Origin: Trichococcus ilyis
GTDB lineage: Bacteria > Bacillota > Bacilli > Lactobacillales > Aerococcaceae
Reading direction: 5' to 3'
Length of the DNA stretch: 64,000 nucleotides
NCBI RefSeq assembly: GCF_900109135.1
Contig: NZ_FNYT01000006.1
Coordinates: forward strand, 1 to 64,000
The notes under the pieces are model-generated. The model was given only the letters and a program-made list of their open reading frames with translations. It made no database searches and had not been told where the DNA came from. Each line of letters opens with the position of its first letter. The first letter of the stretch is position 1. Of the stretch, positions 15,615 to 24,173 are shown in pieces. A program made the position numbers and the translations under genes.

Positions 15615-16397
15615 ATGACAGATGTGACGAACGAGATTGATATTTATTGTATGGGCTACGGAACGATTGCAAAATTTGTGATGAGGGACACGGAGTTGAC
15701 GATTGAAGCGAAGGCGATCTATAGCTATATCGCATCCTATGCGGGGGCGGGCGACACGGCTTATCCGTCTGTCGAGCTGATGTGCCACGATCTTAATATC
15801 GGTAAGGAACGCTTCCATAAGCACAGAAAATGCTTGATCGAAAAAGGCTATATCGTTATTGAAAAACATGCGACGCCTGAAGGGAAATTCACCAACAATT
15901 TGTATGTACTCAATAAAAAATTGACTAGAGACCAAACTAAACCGACAAAAAAGGCAACGGAGCTCGCAAAGCCGTTGCCTGATTTTGAAGCTATGGGAGA
16001 CCAGCCGGCGGATCCGTCTGATATGGCGAAACATACCGCTAATAAGAACAGTGTTACAAACAACAATCAAAAAAATAATTCTTTTGAAGAGGATGAAGAT
16101 GATATTGAATTAAATATAACAGCGAAAAATCAGAAAAATGACTTCAACTACTGGCGCGAAAAATGGATCGCCCACTTTGGCACCCAAACGCCATACACTG
16201 CCCATATCCACGAAGGCCTGCAGCAATGGGCCCGCTATTTCGGCGATGAAGAAATCCTATCGTATGCGTTCATGCGGGCCGGCCGCTACGGCGCAAAATC
16301 CTACGCCTACCTCGACAACATCCTACGCAACTGGTGGGACGACGGCCTCCGCACCGCCGATGCCATCTATGACAGGGACATTGCGTTGGGGTATTGA
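15615..16397 (+). CDS. DnaD-like replication protein with helix-turn-helix
   Basis: A 260-residue protein of the replisome-organiser type used by phages and plasmids, also related to chromosomal DnaD. The N-terminal half is a winged helix: GYGTIAKFVMRDTELTIEAK, AYPSVELMCHDLNIGKERFH, KHRKCLIEKGYIVIEK. A charged linker follows (residues about 100-175, with NNNQKNNSFEEDEDDIELN). The C-terminal part is a DnaD/DnaB_2 domain ending in SYAYLDNILRNWWDDGLRT, which fits the YxxxI...W motif that binds DNA and helicase loader. No other replication gene is nearby, so it may be a leftover of a lost phage or plasmid. Confidence 0.82.
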   Translation: MTDVTNEIDIYCMGYGTIAKFVMRDTELTIEAKAIYSYIASYAGAGDTAYPSVELMCHDLNIGKERFHKHRKCLIEKGYIVIEKHATPEGKFTNNLYVLNKKLTRDQTKPTKKATELAKPLPDFEAMGDQPADPSDMAKHTANKNSVTNNNQKNNSFEEDEDDIELNITAKNQKNDFNYWREKWIAHFGTQTPYTAHIHEGLQQWARYFGDEEILSYAFMRAGRYGAKSYAYLDNILRNWWDDGLRTADAIYDRDIALGY

Positions 16398-16407
16398 GGT
16401 GGTGACG

Positions 16408-16622
16408 CTGCCGGAGAAGAGTAGTGTGCCCGAGAGCTGTTCTTATCCGGTGAGAATGTTTTGGCCGGAAGAGAGCACTGCGCCGATCGACCAACTCCGG
16501 GGAGGGAATGCTGGCCGGAGGAGAGTAATTTGCGGTCGGCCGAACTCCGGCGAAGCCGCGGTGGCCGGAGGTAATCGCCTTTTTGGATTCCGTTTTCCGT
16601 CGAGATTATTGTATACCGGAGA
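16408..16622 (+). repeat. Block of the CTCCG hairpin repeat, about one unit
   Basis: Degenerate hairpins at 16445-16475 (TATCCGGTGAGAATG...GGCCGGA), a good hairpin A at 16493-16521, hairpin B at 16543-16571 (GAACTCCGGCGAAGCC...GGCCGGAGG) and a damaged hairpin C ending ACCGGAG near 16621. Confidence 0.85.
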
Positions 16623-16690
16623 TGGCTGGAAACTCCAATTTTGAGTTGTTCTTTTTCTGAATAGATGGATTGTATGTGGGAATCGTATGT

Positions 16691-16721
16691 TATACTTTAC
16701 TGAAAGTAAAGACAAAGTAAA
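16691..16721. promoter_or_regulatory. -10 box and palindromic operator of the DarGT operon
   Basis: TATACT (16691-16696) is a good -10 element; the best -35 is TTGTAT at 16670 with a short 15-base spacer. Overlapping it is CTTTACT-GAA-AGTAAAG (16695-16711), a perfect 7-bp palindrome, followed by another AAGTAAAG half-site at 16714-16721. This layout suggests autorepression; the regulator is not identified. Confidence 0.55.
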
Positions 16722-16741
16722 GATAAAATGGGGGATATCAA

Positions 16742-17683
16742 ATGTTAATGTATGTCCAACAGGATATTTTCAAAAGTCCCGCGCAAGTGATTGTCAATAC
16801 CGTGAACACGGTCGGAGTGATGGGAAAAGGTATTGCGAAACGATACAAAGAAATCTATCCGGATATGTATAAGCAATATCAAAAATTTTGTGAGCAACAT
16901 TTGTTGGATATCGGCAAGCTTTGGATCTATAAATCAGATACAAAGTGGATCCTAAATTTTCCAACAAAAAAGCATTGGCGAAACCCATCCGAAATCGATT
17001 ACATCGAACAAGGGCTTAAGAAATTCGTGGAAACATATGAAGAAAAAGGTATAACTTCCGTCTCGTTTCCGCAATTAGGCTGTGGAAATGGCGGGCTGAA
17101 ATGGGAAGATGAAGTCAGACCTTTGATGGAAAAATACTTAAAAGATCTTCCAATTGATATATTCATACATATTTACAGTGAAAATACAGCTGGCGCAGAA
17201 CACATGAATGTTCAAGAAACAAAAAAATGGCTACAAAGCAGCCCAAGTAGTTTAAGTGTGGAACAAGTATGGGATGACTTGGTGGATGCTGTTGAAACAG
17301 ACAAACAACTGGTCATCAATGATGTGCATTGGGAAATCACTTCAAAAAATTCAGCTGGCAAAGCAGATTTCAGTTATGATCCAGACTCAGAACCGTATCT
17401 TCTCATGACTAGTGATGGGAAGAAGCACATTTTCTATCAAGCAGATCTATTCGAGTTGTGGATCAAATTGCGAGAGACCAAATTCATAAGGGATACGGAT
17501 TTCCCGTCACATTTCAATCGCAACGAGGAGTTGCGCCTCGTATTCAATCTGTTGGGAAAATTGGATTATATTGAGATGGCTAAGGTCATCGATCCAAACG
17601 GGAAAGCCATCTTTGGGTTGACTGTTAAAAACAGCGAACTGCCCGAAATAGATTCCGCAGATCGAGAGGGAATAACATTATGA
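16742..17683 (+). CDS. DarG-like macrodomain antitoxin
   Basis: A 313-residue protein. Residues 1-155 are a macrodomain that removes ADP-ribose: YVQQDIFKSPAQVIVNTVNT, VGVMGKGIAKRYKEIYPDM, NFPTKKHWRNPSEIDYIEQG and SFPQLGCGNGGLKWEDEVRP, which match DarG nearly motif by motif. Residues 170-313 are a separate C-terminal domain (SLSVEQVWDDLVDAVETDK, EPYLLMTSDGKKHIF), expected to bind the toxin. DarG reverses thymidine ADP-ribosylation of DNA made by DarT. Its stop overlaps a tiny frame that leads to the DarT gene. Confidence 0.9.
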   Translation: MLMYVQQDIFKSPAQVIVNTVNTVGVMGKGIAKRYKEIYPDMYKQYQKFCEQHLLDIGKLWIYKSDTKWILNFPTKKHWRNPSEIDYIEQGLKKFVETYEEKGITSVSFPQLGCGNGGLKWEDEVRPLMEKYLKDLPIDIFIHIYSENTAGAEHMNVQETKKWLQSSPSSLSVEQVWDDLVDAVETDKQLVINDVHWEITSKNSAGKADFSYDPDSEPYLLMTSDGKKHIFYQADLFELWIKLRETKFIRDTDFPSHFNRNEELRLVFNLLGKLDYIEMAKVIDPNGKAIFGLTVKNSELPEIDSADREGITL

Positions 17684-17751
17684 GTGATTCTGTTACATCC
17701 TTTGGCGAGGTCATTAGTGAGTTACGAAATGCTAAATCGCTGATTGGTTGA
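17680..17751 (+). CDS. 23-codon coupling ORF between DarG and DarT
   Basis: ATG 17680 overlaps the DarG stop (ATGA) and opens a frame reading MSDSVTSFGEVISELRNAKS, ending at TGA 17749-17751, which itself overlaps the TTG start of DarT (TTGA). It may be a translational relay that keeps toxin output low. Alternatively it is the original DarT N-terminus separated by a one-base shift. I cannot decide from sequence. Confidence 0.4.
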   Translation: MSDSVTSFGEVISELRNAKSLIG

Positions 17752-18683
17752 ACCGCGATAAGAAAAACGTATGGACCTCATTTTGTTTCCACTTTACCAA
17801 TCTGAACAATGCGGTCTCGATTTTACAGAGCGGGATGTTGGTGTCCCGGAACAAAGCATTGGAATCAGGCATAATGGAAAATGAAAATGCCAGCACAGAT
17901 GTCATTAATCAGACGGACGACGAATGGAAAAAATATGTTCGCCTCTACTTTAGGCCGAGAACGCCTACCCAATACAACAATGAGGGATTCAGGAGTAAAG
18001 CGAATTTAGGATCGTTGCAGGCCCATTGCCCATTTCCGGTATTCTTCCTGTTTGATTTAGCGGAAACCCTTCAGAAACCAAATTGTTATTTTACAAAAAA
18101 TAGTCTCGCTAAAAGCGGAAACCATGAATTGCTTCAGACACCTCAGCAATTCAGTGAGCTGCCATTTTCTAAGATATATCATGAGGGTCCATTTGAGAGT
18201 CATGAAAGAGATGAGATAGTCGCTTGCAGACATGCGGAAATCGTAGTTTCGGACGAACTGAAGCTGGATGAGGCATTAAAATTTATTATTGTCAGGAGCC
18301 AGTCAGAAAAGAACACACTTTTGAGTTTTTTGGGACCCACAGAAAAAGAAATGTATGCAGACAAAATTAGAGTTGATAATAAGCAGATTATGTTTTTCTC
18401 GCTTTGGACGTACGTCAGCAAAGCAGAGCTATCAAGTGATAAAGTAATGCTGTCATTCAACAATGGGTTGGGGGATAAAATTTTCAATCTGAAAATCAAA
18501 ATGACCGATTTGCAGTCCGGGGAAACTAAAGAAGTAATTTTACCTGATCATAATTGTGATGGGATTTTTAGAGGTAAAATAGGGACGCCCTTAATGGAAT
18601 ATCGAATAGAAGTATACCTTGATGATAATTTGGCATATGCTGATTGCTATAATGGATATGTAGAAAGCGATTTGCCGTTCTAA
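17748..18683 (+). CDS. DarT-like DNA ADP-ribosyltransferase toxin
   Basis: A 311-residue toxin (DUF4433 family) that ADP-ribosylates thymidine in single-stranded DNA and blocks replication; known to act against phages. Motifs: CFHFTNLNNAVSILQSGMLV (NAD site H-F-T and I..G), VRLYFRPRTPTQYNNEG (the Y-F-x-x-R-T-P loop) and EIVACRHAEIVVSDEL, whose E in RHAE matches the catalytic glutamate. Residues 210-311 form an extra beta-rich C-terminal domain of unknown use (KIKMTDLQSGETKEVILPDH). The frame has a stop at 17733, so only TTG 17748 is a plausible start, without a good Shine-Dalgarno, consistent with coupling to the preceding short ORF. Confidence 0.87.
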   Translation: MNRDKKNVWTSFCFHFTNLNNAVSILQSGMLVSRNKALESGIMENENASTDVINQTDDEWKKYVRLYFRPRTPTQYNNEGFRSKANLGSLQAHCPFPVFFLFDLAETLQKPNCYFTKNSLAKSGNHELLQTPQQFSELPFSKIYHEGPFESHERDEIVACRHAEIVVSDELKLDEALKFIIVRSQSEKNTLLSFLGPTEKEMYADKIRVDNKQIMFFSLWTYVSKAELSSDKVMLSFNNGLGDKIFNLKIKMTDLQSGETKEVILPDHNCDGIFRGKIGTPLMEYRIEVYLDDNLAYADCYNGYVESDLPF

Positions 18684-18743
18684 CTAGGGCGAAATTAAGA
18701 ACGAAAATTACAGGATGCAATTGAATAAACGCATGGATGCAGT

Positions 18744-18770
18744 CGAGGAATCATAATCCTCGGCTTTTTT
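18744..18770 (+). terminator. Terminator of the DarGT operon
   Basis: CGAGGA and TCCTCG (18744-18749/18757-18762) with tail GGCTTTTTT, 15 bases before the next gene. Confidence 0.7.
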
Positions 18771-18784
18771 GATTCGGAAAATAG

Positions 18785-21229
18785 GTGGCGCGAGTGCGGC
18801 AGGCACTGGATGACAGCTGTCACTTTTTGGCTATTGACTTGGACAAGGGGGAATGGCAACGGGATGCCGAAGTGCTGCGGGAAGTGTGCAAGGACTTTGA
18901 AATCCCGGTGAGCGTTGAACGTTCACAATCCGGTAACGGCGCGCATGTGTGGTTCTTCTTTGAGGATCCTGTGCTCGCAAAGACTGCCAGGGAGCTGGGA
19001 ACTGCGCTGCTCACTGCGGCCATGAATCGCCGACATGACCTTACGTTTTCATCTTTTGACCGGCTCTTTCCGAATCAGGATAGCCTTCCGAAAGGCGGGT
19101 TCGGCAATCTGATCGCCTTGCCGCTGCAGAAAAAGGCACGGCTGCATGGGAACAGTGAATTTGTTGATGAGTCGTTCCGGTCTTACGAGGACCAGTGGGC
19201 CTATCTCGCCGGCATCAAGAGAATTCCGGCTGAAGCTGTCTCATCACTCGTGAAGAAACTGCATACGCAAAACGGGACCGAAGATTTTTCCGAAAATTCC
19301 GAGGCAAGCGAAACGATGAAACCGTGGCGGAAGAAGCAGATTGTTTTGACAAAGGCGGATTTTCCGGGTCTAGTGCAGATCACGCTTGCCAACCGCGTCT
19401 ATATCGAAAAAGCCGGATTGACGGAGCACGCGTTGAGTCATTTGAAAAGGATGGCGGTCTTTCATAATCCTGCGTTCTACCAAGCGCAGGCCAGCCGGAT
19501 GTCCACACATAATATTGCCCGCTTGATTTCATGCGGTGCGGAGGATGCGCAGTATATTGGTCTGCCGCGCGGTTATAGAGAAAAAGTGATGGCCTTGTTT
19601 AAAGCCTTGGATATCCCGGTAGCGGTGACGGATGATACCGTCAGTGGTGATGAATTACATGTGGCTTTCAAAGGAAAGTTGTGGCCGGAACAGGAAAAAG
19701 CGGTGGCCAATATGCTTGTGCACGATAACGGGATCCTGTGCGGCACGACCGCGTTCGGCAAAACGGTATGCGCATTGAACATCATTGCCGAGAAGAAAGT
19801 GAACACCTTGATTGTCGTGAATAAAACGAATTTGGTCAGTATGTGGCAGGAGAAAATCCAGGCATTCCTCGATTTCCCGAATGCCAAGAACGAAAAGGAG
19901 GCCAAAAAACTGGTCGGGCAGTTGGGAGGCGGAAAGAAAAAGCTGACCCAAAAGATCGACATTGCTTTGCTGCAATCCCTTTACCACAAAGGCGAGGTCC
20001 ATGAATGCCTCCAGGATTACGGGATGATCATCGTGGATGAGTGCCACCATCTGTCTGCCTTCAGCTTCGAGCAGGTTCTGCAGGCCGCTGCGGCCAAGTA
20101 CGTTTATGGCTTGACCGCTACACCGACCCGGAAGGATGGGCTGCAGCCAATCGTCTATATGCAGTGCGGGCCGATCCGTTATAAGGATAATGCGAAGAAA
20201 CAAGCGAAGGAGAGGCCGTTCGACCACAAAGTAAGGATGCAATTCACAGCGTTCGATCCGACAATCCGGCAAGAGATGTCCCTGCAGCAGGTCTATCAGC
20301 AGATTTCCGAAAATGAAGAGCGCAACGGCAAAATGGTTGCGGATATCGTCAAAAACTACCGCGAGGGAAGGAACGCCATCATCCTGACGGAACGGGTGGC
20401 GCATGTGAAACGACTGGAAGAGCTGCTGCGCACGGAAATCCCGGAAGTGGTCGCTGTGACGGGCGGAATGGGCCGGAAGACGGAACGCGAAAAACTGCGG
20501 GAAATCCGCGAAATACCAACGGATCGACCGCTGACGATCATCTCGACCGGCTCCTACATTGGCGAAGGCTTCGACGAACCGCGCCTGGATACGCTCTTTT
20601 TGGCGATGCCGATTTCCTGGAAAGGCCGGCTGCACCAATACGCCGGACGTTTGCATCGCCTGTACGAAGGCAAATCGGAGGTCCGCATCTACGATTATGT
20701 CGATATCCATGTTCCGGTATTGGAGCGGATGTACCGCAAACGGCTGACAGGGTATACTGGCATCGGCTATACGGTGGAGCTGGCTGACCAAGAGGCGGGC
20801 GGCCGCAGTTTGATGTATACAGGGAAAGATTACGCCGACGACCTGAAGCGGGATCTGCTGTCTGCCAAGAACGAAATCGTTGTGGTCAGTCCTGCGCTGG
20901 CCGGCAAAACGGTGGCGACGTTTTTGAATACTGTTAAAACACGCATTCCGAAGACCGTAGCGGTTAGTGTAATAACGAAGAGCGCTGACGTCATTACAAA
21001 CCCGCAGCATCGCTCCAACCGGTTGCAACTGATTGCTTCATTGACGGAAAAGGGAATCAAAGTACTGCAACAGGACACGACGGGGCCAAAATGCGTCCTT
21101 ATCGATCGCGAAATCGTTTGGTACGGCAGCATCGACGTCCTCGGAAACCCCGCCACCGATGCCAGCTTCATCCGGCTGGAAAGCGCGAAGTTGGCAGAGG
21201 AATTGTATGAGTGTTTGGGCAGGGCGTGA
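18785..21229 (+). CDS. Primase-helicase (TOTE-type), N-terminally shortened, with PLD-like end
   Basis: An 814-residue fusion. Residues 1-140 are an archaeo-eukaryotic primase-like domain: CHFLAIDLDKGEW (D-x-D), QSGNGAHVWFFFEDP, LFPNQDSLPKGGFGNLIALP. Family members carry a further N-terminal segment before CHFLAID; here only 12 residues remain and the DarGT terminator lies just upstream, so the 5' end looks cut. Residues 290-640 are a superfamily 2 helicase: CGTTAFGKTVCAL (Walker A), MIIVDECHHL, GLTATPTRKDG, IGEGFDEPRLD and HQYAGRLHR. The last 120 residues resemble a phospholipase-D fold (VLIDREIVWYGS), but the usual H-x-K reads GPK, so the histidine is missing. TOTE proteins belong to predicted conflict systems. 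Start GTG 18785 is uncertain. Confidence 0.82.
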   Translation: MARVRQALDDSCHFLAIDLDKGEWQRDAEVLREVCKDFEIPVSVERSQSGNGAHVWFFFEDPVLAKTARELGTALLTAAMNRRHDLTFSSFDRLFPNQDSLPKGGFGNLIALPLQKKARLHGNSEFVDESFRSYEDQWAYLAGIKRIPAEAVSSLVKKLHTQNGTEDFSENSEASETMKPWRKKQIVLTKADFPGLVQITLANRVYIEKAGLTEHALSHLKRMAVFHNPAFYQAQASRMSTHNIARLISCGAEDAQYIGLPRGYREKVMALFKALDIPVAVTDDTVSGDELHVAFKGKLWPEQEKAVANMLVHDNGILCGTTAFGKTVCALNIIAEKKVNTLIVVNKTNLVSMWQEKIQAFLDFPNAKNEKEAKKLVGQLGGGKKKLTQKIDIALLQSLYHKGEVHECLQDYGMIIVDECHHLSAFSFEQVLQAAAAKYVYGLTATPTRKDGLQPIVYMQCGPIRYKDNAKKQAKERPFDHKVRMQFTAFDPTIRQEMSLQQVYQQISENEERNGKMVADIVKNYREGRNAIILTERVAHVKRLEELLRTEIPEVVAVTGGMGRKTEREKLREIREIPTDRPLTIISTGSYIGEGFDEPRLDTLFLAMPISWKGRLHQYAGRLHRLYEGKSEVRIYDYVDIHVPVLERMYRKRLTGYTGIGYTVELADQEAGGRSLMYTGKDYADDLKRDLLSAKNEIVVVSPALAGKTVATFLNTVKTRIPKTVAVSVITKSADVITNPQHRSNRLQLIASLTEKGIKVLQQDTTGPKCVLIDREIVWYGSIDVLGNPATDASFIRLESAKLAEELYECLGRA

Positions 21230-21277
21230 ATATTTTAGCAAAAAGTGTGACCAATAAGCATACAGGAGGAAAGAATA

Positions 21278-21604
21278 ATGGATATGCATGATACTTTTAA
21301 TATTGATGGAATTTATAAGTTAGAGTCAGAATCGAAGGTTCTGCTGCAGATGCGATTTGAAGAGTTTCAGGGGGCCTCTAGTGATATCTTTGAGATTCTG
21401 CAGTTCAAGTTGGATTATTATATTGAAAGGATTGTGAATGGGGATATCCAATCGCTGATGCCCAATTATCATATCAACGGATACCAAATAGATTTTCATT
21501 TTTTTAAAGAAATTCCAGCCGGAGTGGATAAATATCTCCGCGAAAAAGCTGATGAAGTCAGAGACAAACAGATAAGTATGACCGTGTCTGTTGCATTTGA
21601 ATAG
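21278..21604 (+). CDS. Hypothetical protein, 108 residues
   Basis: ATG 21278 has an excellent AGGAGGAAAG upstream. The product is acidic with a regular alternation that suggests an alpha/beta fold (LLQMRFEEFQG, EILQFKLDYYIERIVN, YHINGYQIDFHFFKEIP, KQISMTVSVAFE). I do not recognise the family. It lies 48 bases after the primase-helicase and has its own terminator. Confidence 0.65.
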   Translation: MDMHDTFNIDGIYKLESESKVLLQMRFEEFQGASSDIFEILQFKLDYYIERIVNGDIQSLMPNYHINGYQIDFHFFKEIPAGVDKYLREKADEVRDKQISMTVSVAFE

Positions 21605-21686
21605 CCAGTGAAGAGGCATGTAGGGGGATAACATATCCATCTGAACAATTGATAACTTTTTATGCCCATATACTGGGCAATTAATA

Positions 21687-21741
21687 AGGCTCCACCTCTG
21701 AAATCCTCTAGATAGGTTTACAGATGGTGGAGCTTTTTTTG
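21687..21741 (+). terminator. Terminator after the 108-residue protein
   Basis: GCTCCACC (21689-21696) and GGTGGAGC (21726-21733), extended by TCTG/CAGA with a bulge, followed by TTTTTTT. Confidence 0.75.
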
Positions 21742-21884
21742 TTGGATGTATTCGGTGAGCGCAAGAGAATCCTTTATGAAATCAATTAAGATCGAAACAC
21801 TGAGAAGCTATCTTTTAGGAGTCGCGTATATTATTGTTGGATGCGTCGAAGCCGCTCATGTTCCCTGAAAAGGAGTTGCTGAAA

Positions 21885-22604
21885 TTGGAAATACTGCCTG
21901 TGATTTTGCTTCTGGGAATCGTCTTGCGGATATTTTTGAGTGAACTTTCACCGAAACCGAAAAAATATCCAGGTCACAATAGATACCGAAGAACTGCGTA
22001 CAACGATGCGAGCGGCAACAGTGTTTTGGCTACCCTGTTCGACCCAGGAAATTTTGGCGAGTTTTTGACCTATTCGTGCTTGGAGAATTTGGGCGAGCAG
22101 CACAAAATGCTGGTTAACGTTTATTTGCCCAAAGCGGATGGAACGACCACCGAAATCGACCTGATTATGGTTTCGGCGACGGGCATTTACGTTTTTGAAT
22201 CGAAGGATTACAGCGGCTGGATTTTCGGTGATGAGAACAATCGGTACTGGAAACAAACATTCAGGGGCGGCAGGCATTATCAATTTTACAATCCGATTTG
22301 GCAAAACAAGAAGCACATCGGCGTCCTGAAGCAGCATCTGGGGCTGGGCGACGAGGTGTTCCTTTCCTATATTGTTTTCGGCGAGGATTGCGTCCTCAAG
22401 AAAATGCTTGTGCGTTCGGCGGATGTGAAGGTGATGAACCGGAATGAGCTGATGGACGAAATCATGGAGGACATGGCGCGGCGGCCGGAAATTTTTACGT
22501 CTTTGGAAATCGAGCAGATCCACAACGAGCTGTCGCGGTATGCGCGGGTGGATGACGCAACGAAACAAGCGCATATCGATGCGATGAAGTGGAGAAATTT
22601 GTGA
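21885..22604 (+). CDS. Membrane-anchored NERD protein, paralog 2
   Basis: A 239-residue close paralog of the protein at 13629. After the hydrophobic helix (LPVILLLGIVLRIFL) the NERD domain shows GNFGEFLTYSCLENLG, TTTEIDLIMVSATGIYVFES and KDYSGWIFGDE, with the catalytic D and E-x-K intact, then YQFYNPIWQNKKHIGVLK and KQAHIDAMKWRNL. The start is taken as TTG 21885, with GGAG nine bases upstream and GAA as second codon, as in the other two paralogs; a longer frame from TTG 21834 lacks this signal. Likely a cytoplasm-facing membrane nuclease. Confidence 0.85.
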   Translation: MEILPVILLLGIVLRIFLSELSPKPKKYPGHNRYRRTAYNDASGNSVLATLFDPGNFGEFLTYSCLENLGEQHKMLVNVYLPKADGTTTEIDLIMVSATGIYVFESKDYSGWIFGDENNRYWKQTFRGGRHYQFYNPIWQNKKHIGVLKQHLGLGDEVFLSYIVFGEDCVLKKMLVRSADVKVMNRNELMDEIMEDMARRPEIFTSLEIEQIHNELSRYARVDDATKQAHIDAMKWRNL

Positions 22605-22645
22605 AAGGGAGTTTTGATTGTTTAAAATCAATTGAGTGCATTTTT

Positions 22646-22661
22646 GTAGCATACTTGCTAC
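22646..22661. promoter_or_regulatory. Candidate operator of the second HigA-like gene
   Basis: GTAGCA-TACT-TGCTAC is a perfect 6-bp inverted repeat about 100 bases before the XRE gene; a TATGAT box (22671-22676) lies just downstream. Confidence 0.4.
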
Positions 22662-22762
22662 AATTTGTTGTATGATAGAAACAGTGAAAAATCAAAACTC
22701 AGCAGAGCAAAGTCCGTCCAAAATGCATTCAGGTCCGCTGGCATCAAAAGGAGGAATGAAGA

Positions 22763-23074
22763 ATGAGCAAGAACAGCGAAGCCATCAAGAGACGCAGTTC
22801 CGAAAGTGCGGAATTCAAACAGGCATTTGCAGAAGAACAGGCAAAGCTCGACTTTGCGGATCTGTTGTTCGAATTACGAGCTCAGACAGGGTTGAATCAG
22901 ACAGCGTTCGCTAAAAAAGTCAATAAATCGCGTTCGACCATCGCTCGGATCGAAAGCGCCAGAATGGAACCGTCATTCTCGATGCTTGAAGACATCGCGC
23001 AAGCTTTGGGCAAGCGCGTCGAAATCAGATTTGTTGAGGCACAGCAAACAGCAACGGAGAAATCAGTCAGGTAG
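22763..23074 (+). CDS. XRE/HigA-like helix-turn-helix regulator, second copy
   Basis: A 103-residue DNA-binding protein of the same type as the one at 5729 but not closely similar. The N-terminal 35 residues are charged and helical (SESAEFKQAFAEEQAKLDFA); the Cro/C1 domain is LRAQTGLNQTAFAKKVNKS, RSTIARIESARMEPSFSML, IAQALGKRVEIRF. AGGAGG precedes the ATG. HigA antitoxins normally have a toxin gene next to them; none is seen here, so it is either an orphan or a plain regulator. Confidence 0.82.
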   Translation: MSKNSEAIKRRSSESAEFKQAFAEEQAKLDFADLLFELRAQTGLNQTAFAKKVNKSRSTIARIESARMEPSFSMLEDIAQALGKRVEIRFVEAQQTATEKSVR

Positions 23075-23160
23075 ACATTCAAATACACTATTTTGAAGAC
23101 CGATGGGACGATTCCATCGGTCTTTTCAGCATGCTCAAAAATCGGGATTCTTCTTGGAAA

Positions 23161-23930
23161 AGGGCGGAGGCCGTCCTCCGACAAAAATCGCGCTCATCGG
23201 AAGACGGTTTTGCGACGGGTAGCCCAACTCCTGTGAGCGAATGCTGGCCGGAGGAGGATTCGTGGTGGGAAGGCCGAACTCCGGCGGAGCCGCCGTGGTT
23301 GGAGGTGATGATCTTTTTGGGAGGTTTTCCTCCGGCGGGAGGGCTGCTGCCCGGAACTGGGCGTCAGCTCCGATGAGAAGGCGTTCATCGGAAGACAGCG
23401 CCGCGTCGGGAGTTCAACTCCGGAGAGCGAATGTTGGCCGGAGGAGGCGGCTTGGTGCGTGGCCGAACTCCGGCGAAGCCGCGGTGGTCGGAGGTGATGA
23501 TCTTTTGGTGTGTTGTCCTCCGGCTGGAGGGCTGCTGCCCGAAGGTGAGCGCCAGCTCCGATGAGAAGGGCGCTCATCGGAGGACACTCTCGTGCCGGGT
23601 ACGTCAACTCCTGTGAGCGAATGCTGGCCGGAGGAGAGTTGTGTGGCGGTCGGCCGAACTCCGGGGAAGCCGCGGTGGTCGGAGGTGATGATCTTTTGGG
23701 ATGTTCTCCTCCGGCGGGAGGGCTGCTGCCCGGAGGAAATCGTTAGCTCCGATGAGGGGAACGCTCATCGGAAGACAGTCTCGCGACGGTTAGCTCAACT
23801 CCGGTGAGCGAATGCTGGCCGGAGGAGGATGCGTGGTGGGGAATGCGAACTCCGGCGAAGCCGCCGCAACCGGAGGTGACATTTTTACGGAATCTTTTCC
23901 TCCGGCAGAGAACCTTCTCATCGGAGGAAA
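23161..23930 (+). repeat. Large block of the CTCCG hairpin repeat, four units
   Basis: Hairpin A copies start at 23226, 23416, 23606 and 23797 (periods 190, 190, 191). Hairpins B, C and D follow each in fixed order. Two hairpin A copies read ACTCCTGTGAG instead of ACTCCGGTGAG and one hairpin B reads CTCCGGGGAAGCC, so the units are diverging. The block ends with CCTCCGGCAGAGAACCTTCTCATCGGAGG. From 23931 to 24173 there is only a promoter-like stretch with TATAGTAAAAT at 24014-24024. Confidence 0.92.
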
Positions 23931-24173
23931 TGCCCTCCATAACAACCTCCCTGGCGCCCAATCATTGAGGCACCCGAAATTTCATGAATAAAGTTATAGT
24001 CTAACTTCCGATAATATAGTAAAATCGGGGTAGCGCGATTCAGGTTACACTTTTGACTCATTTGGCCAACTGAGAAATGATAGCGGTAACATTCCGGGAA
24101 GGGATGCCGCTTGCCGCAGAGTCCAGTGCCGTTCGCGCGGAAGACCAAACCATTCCTGAAGGAGTGCACCGAT

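Noticed and set aside
19655-21028. 457-codon minus-strand ORF
   Set aside because: Lies wholly antisense to the primase-helicase whose motifs are clear; composition explains it.
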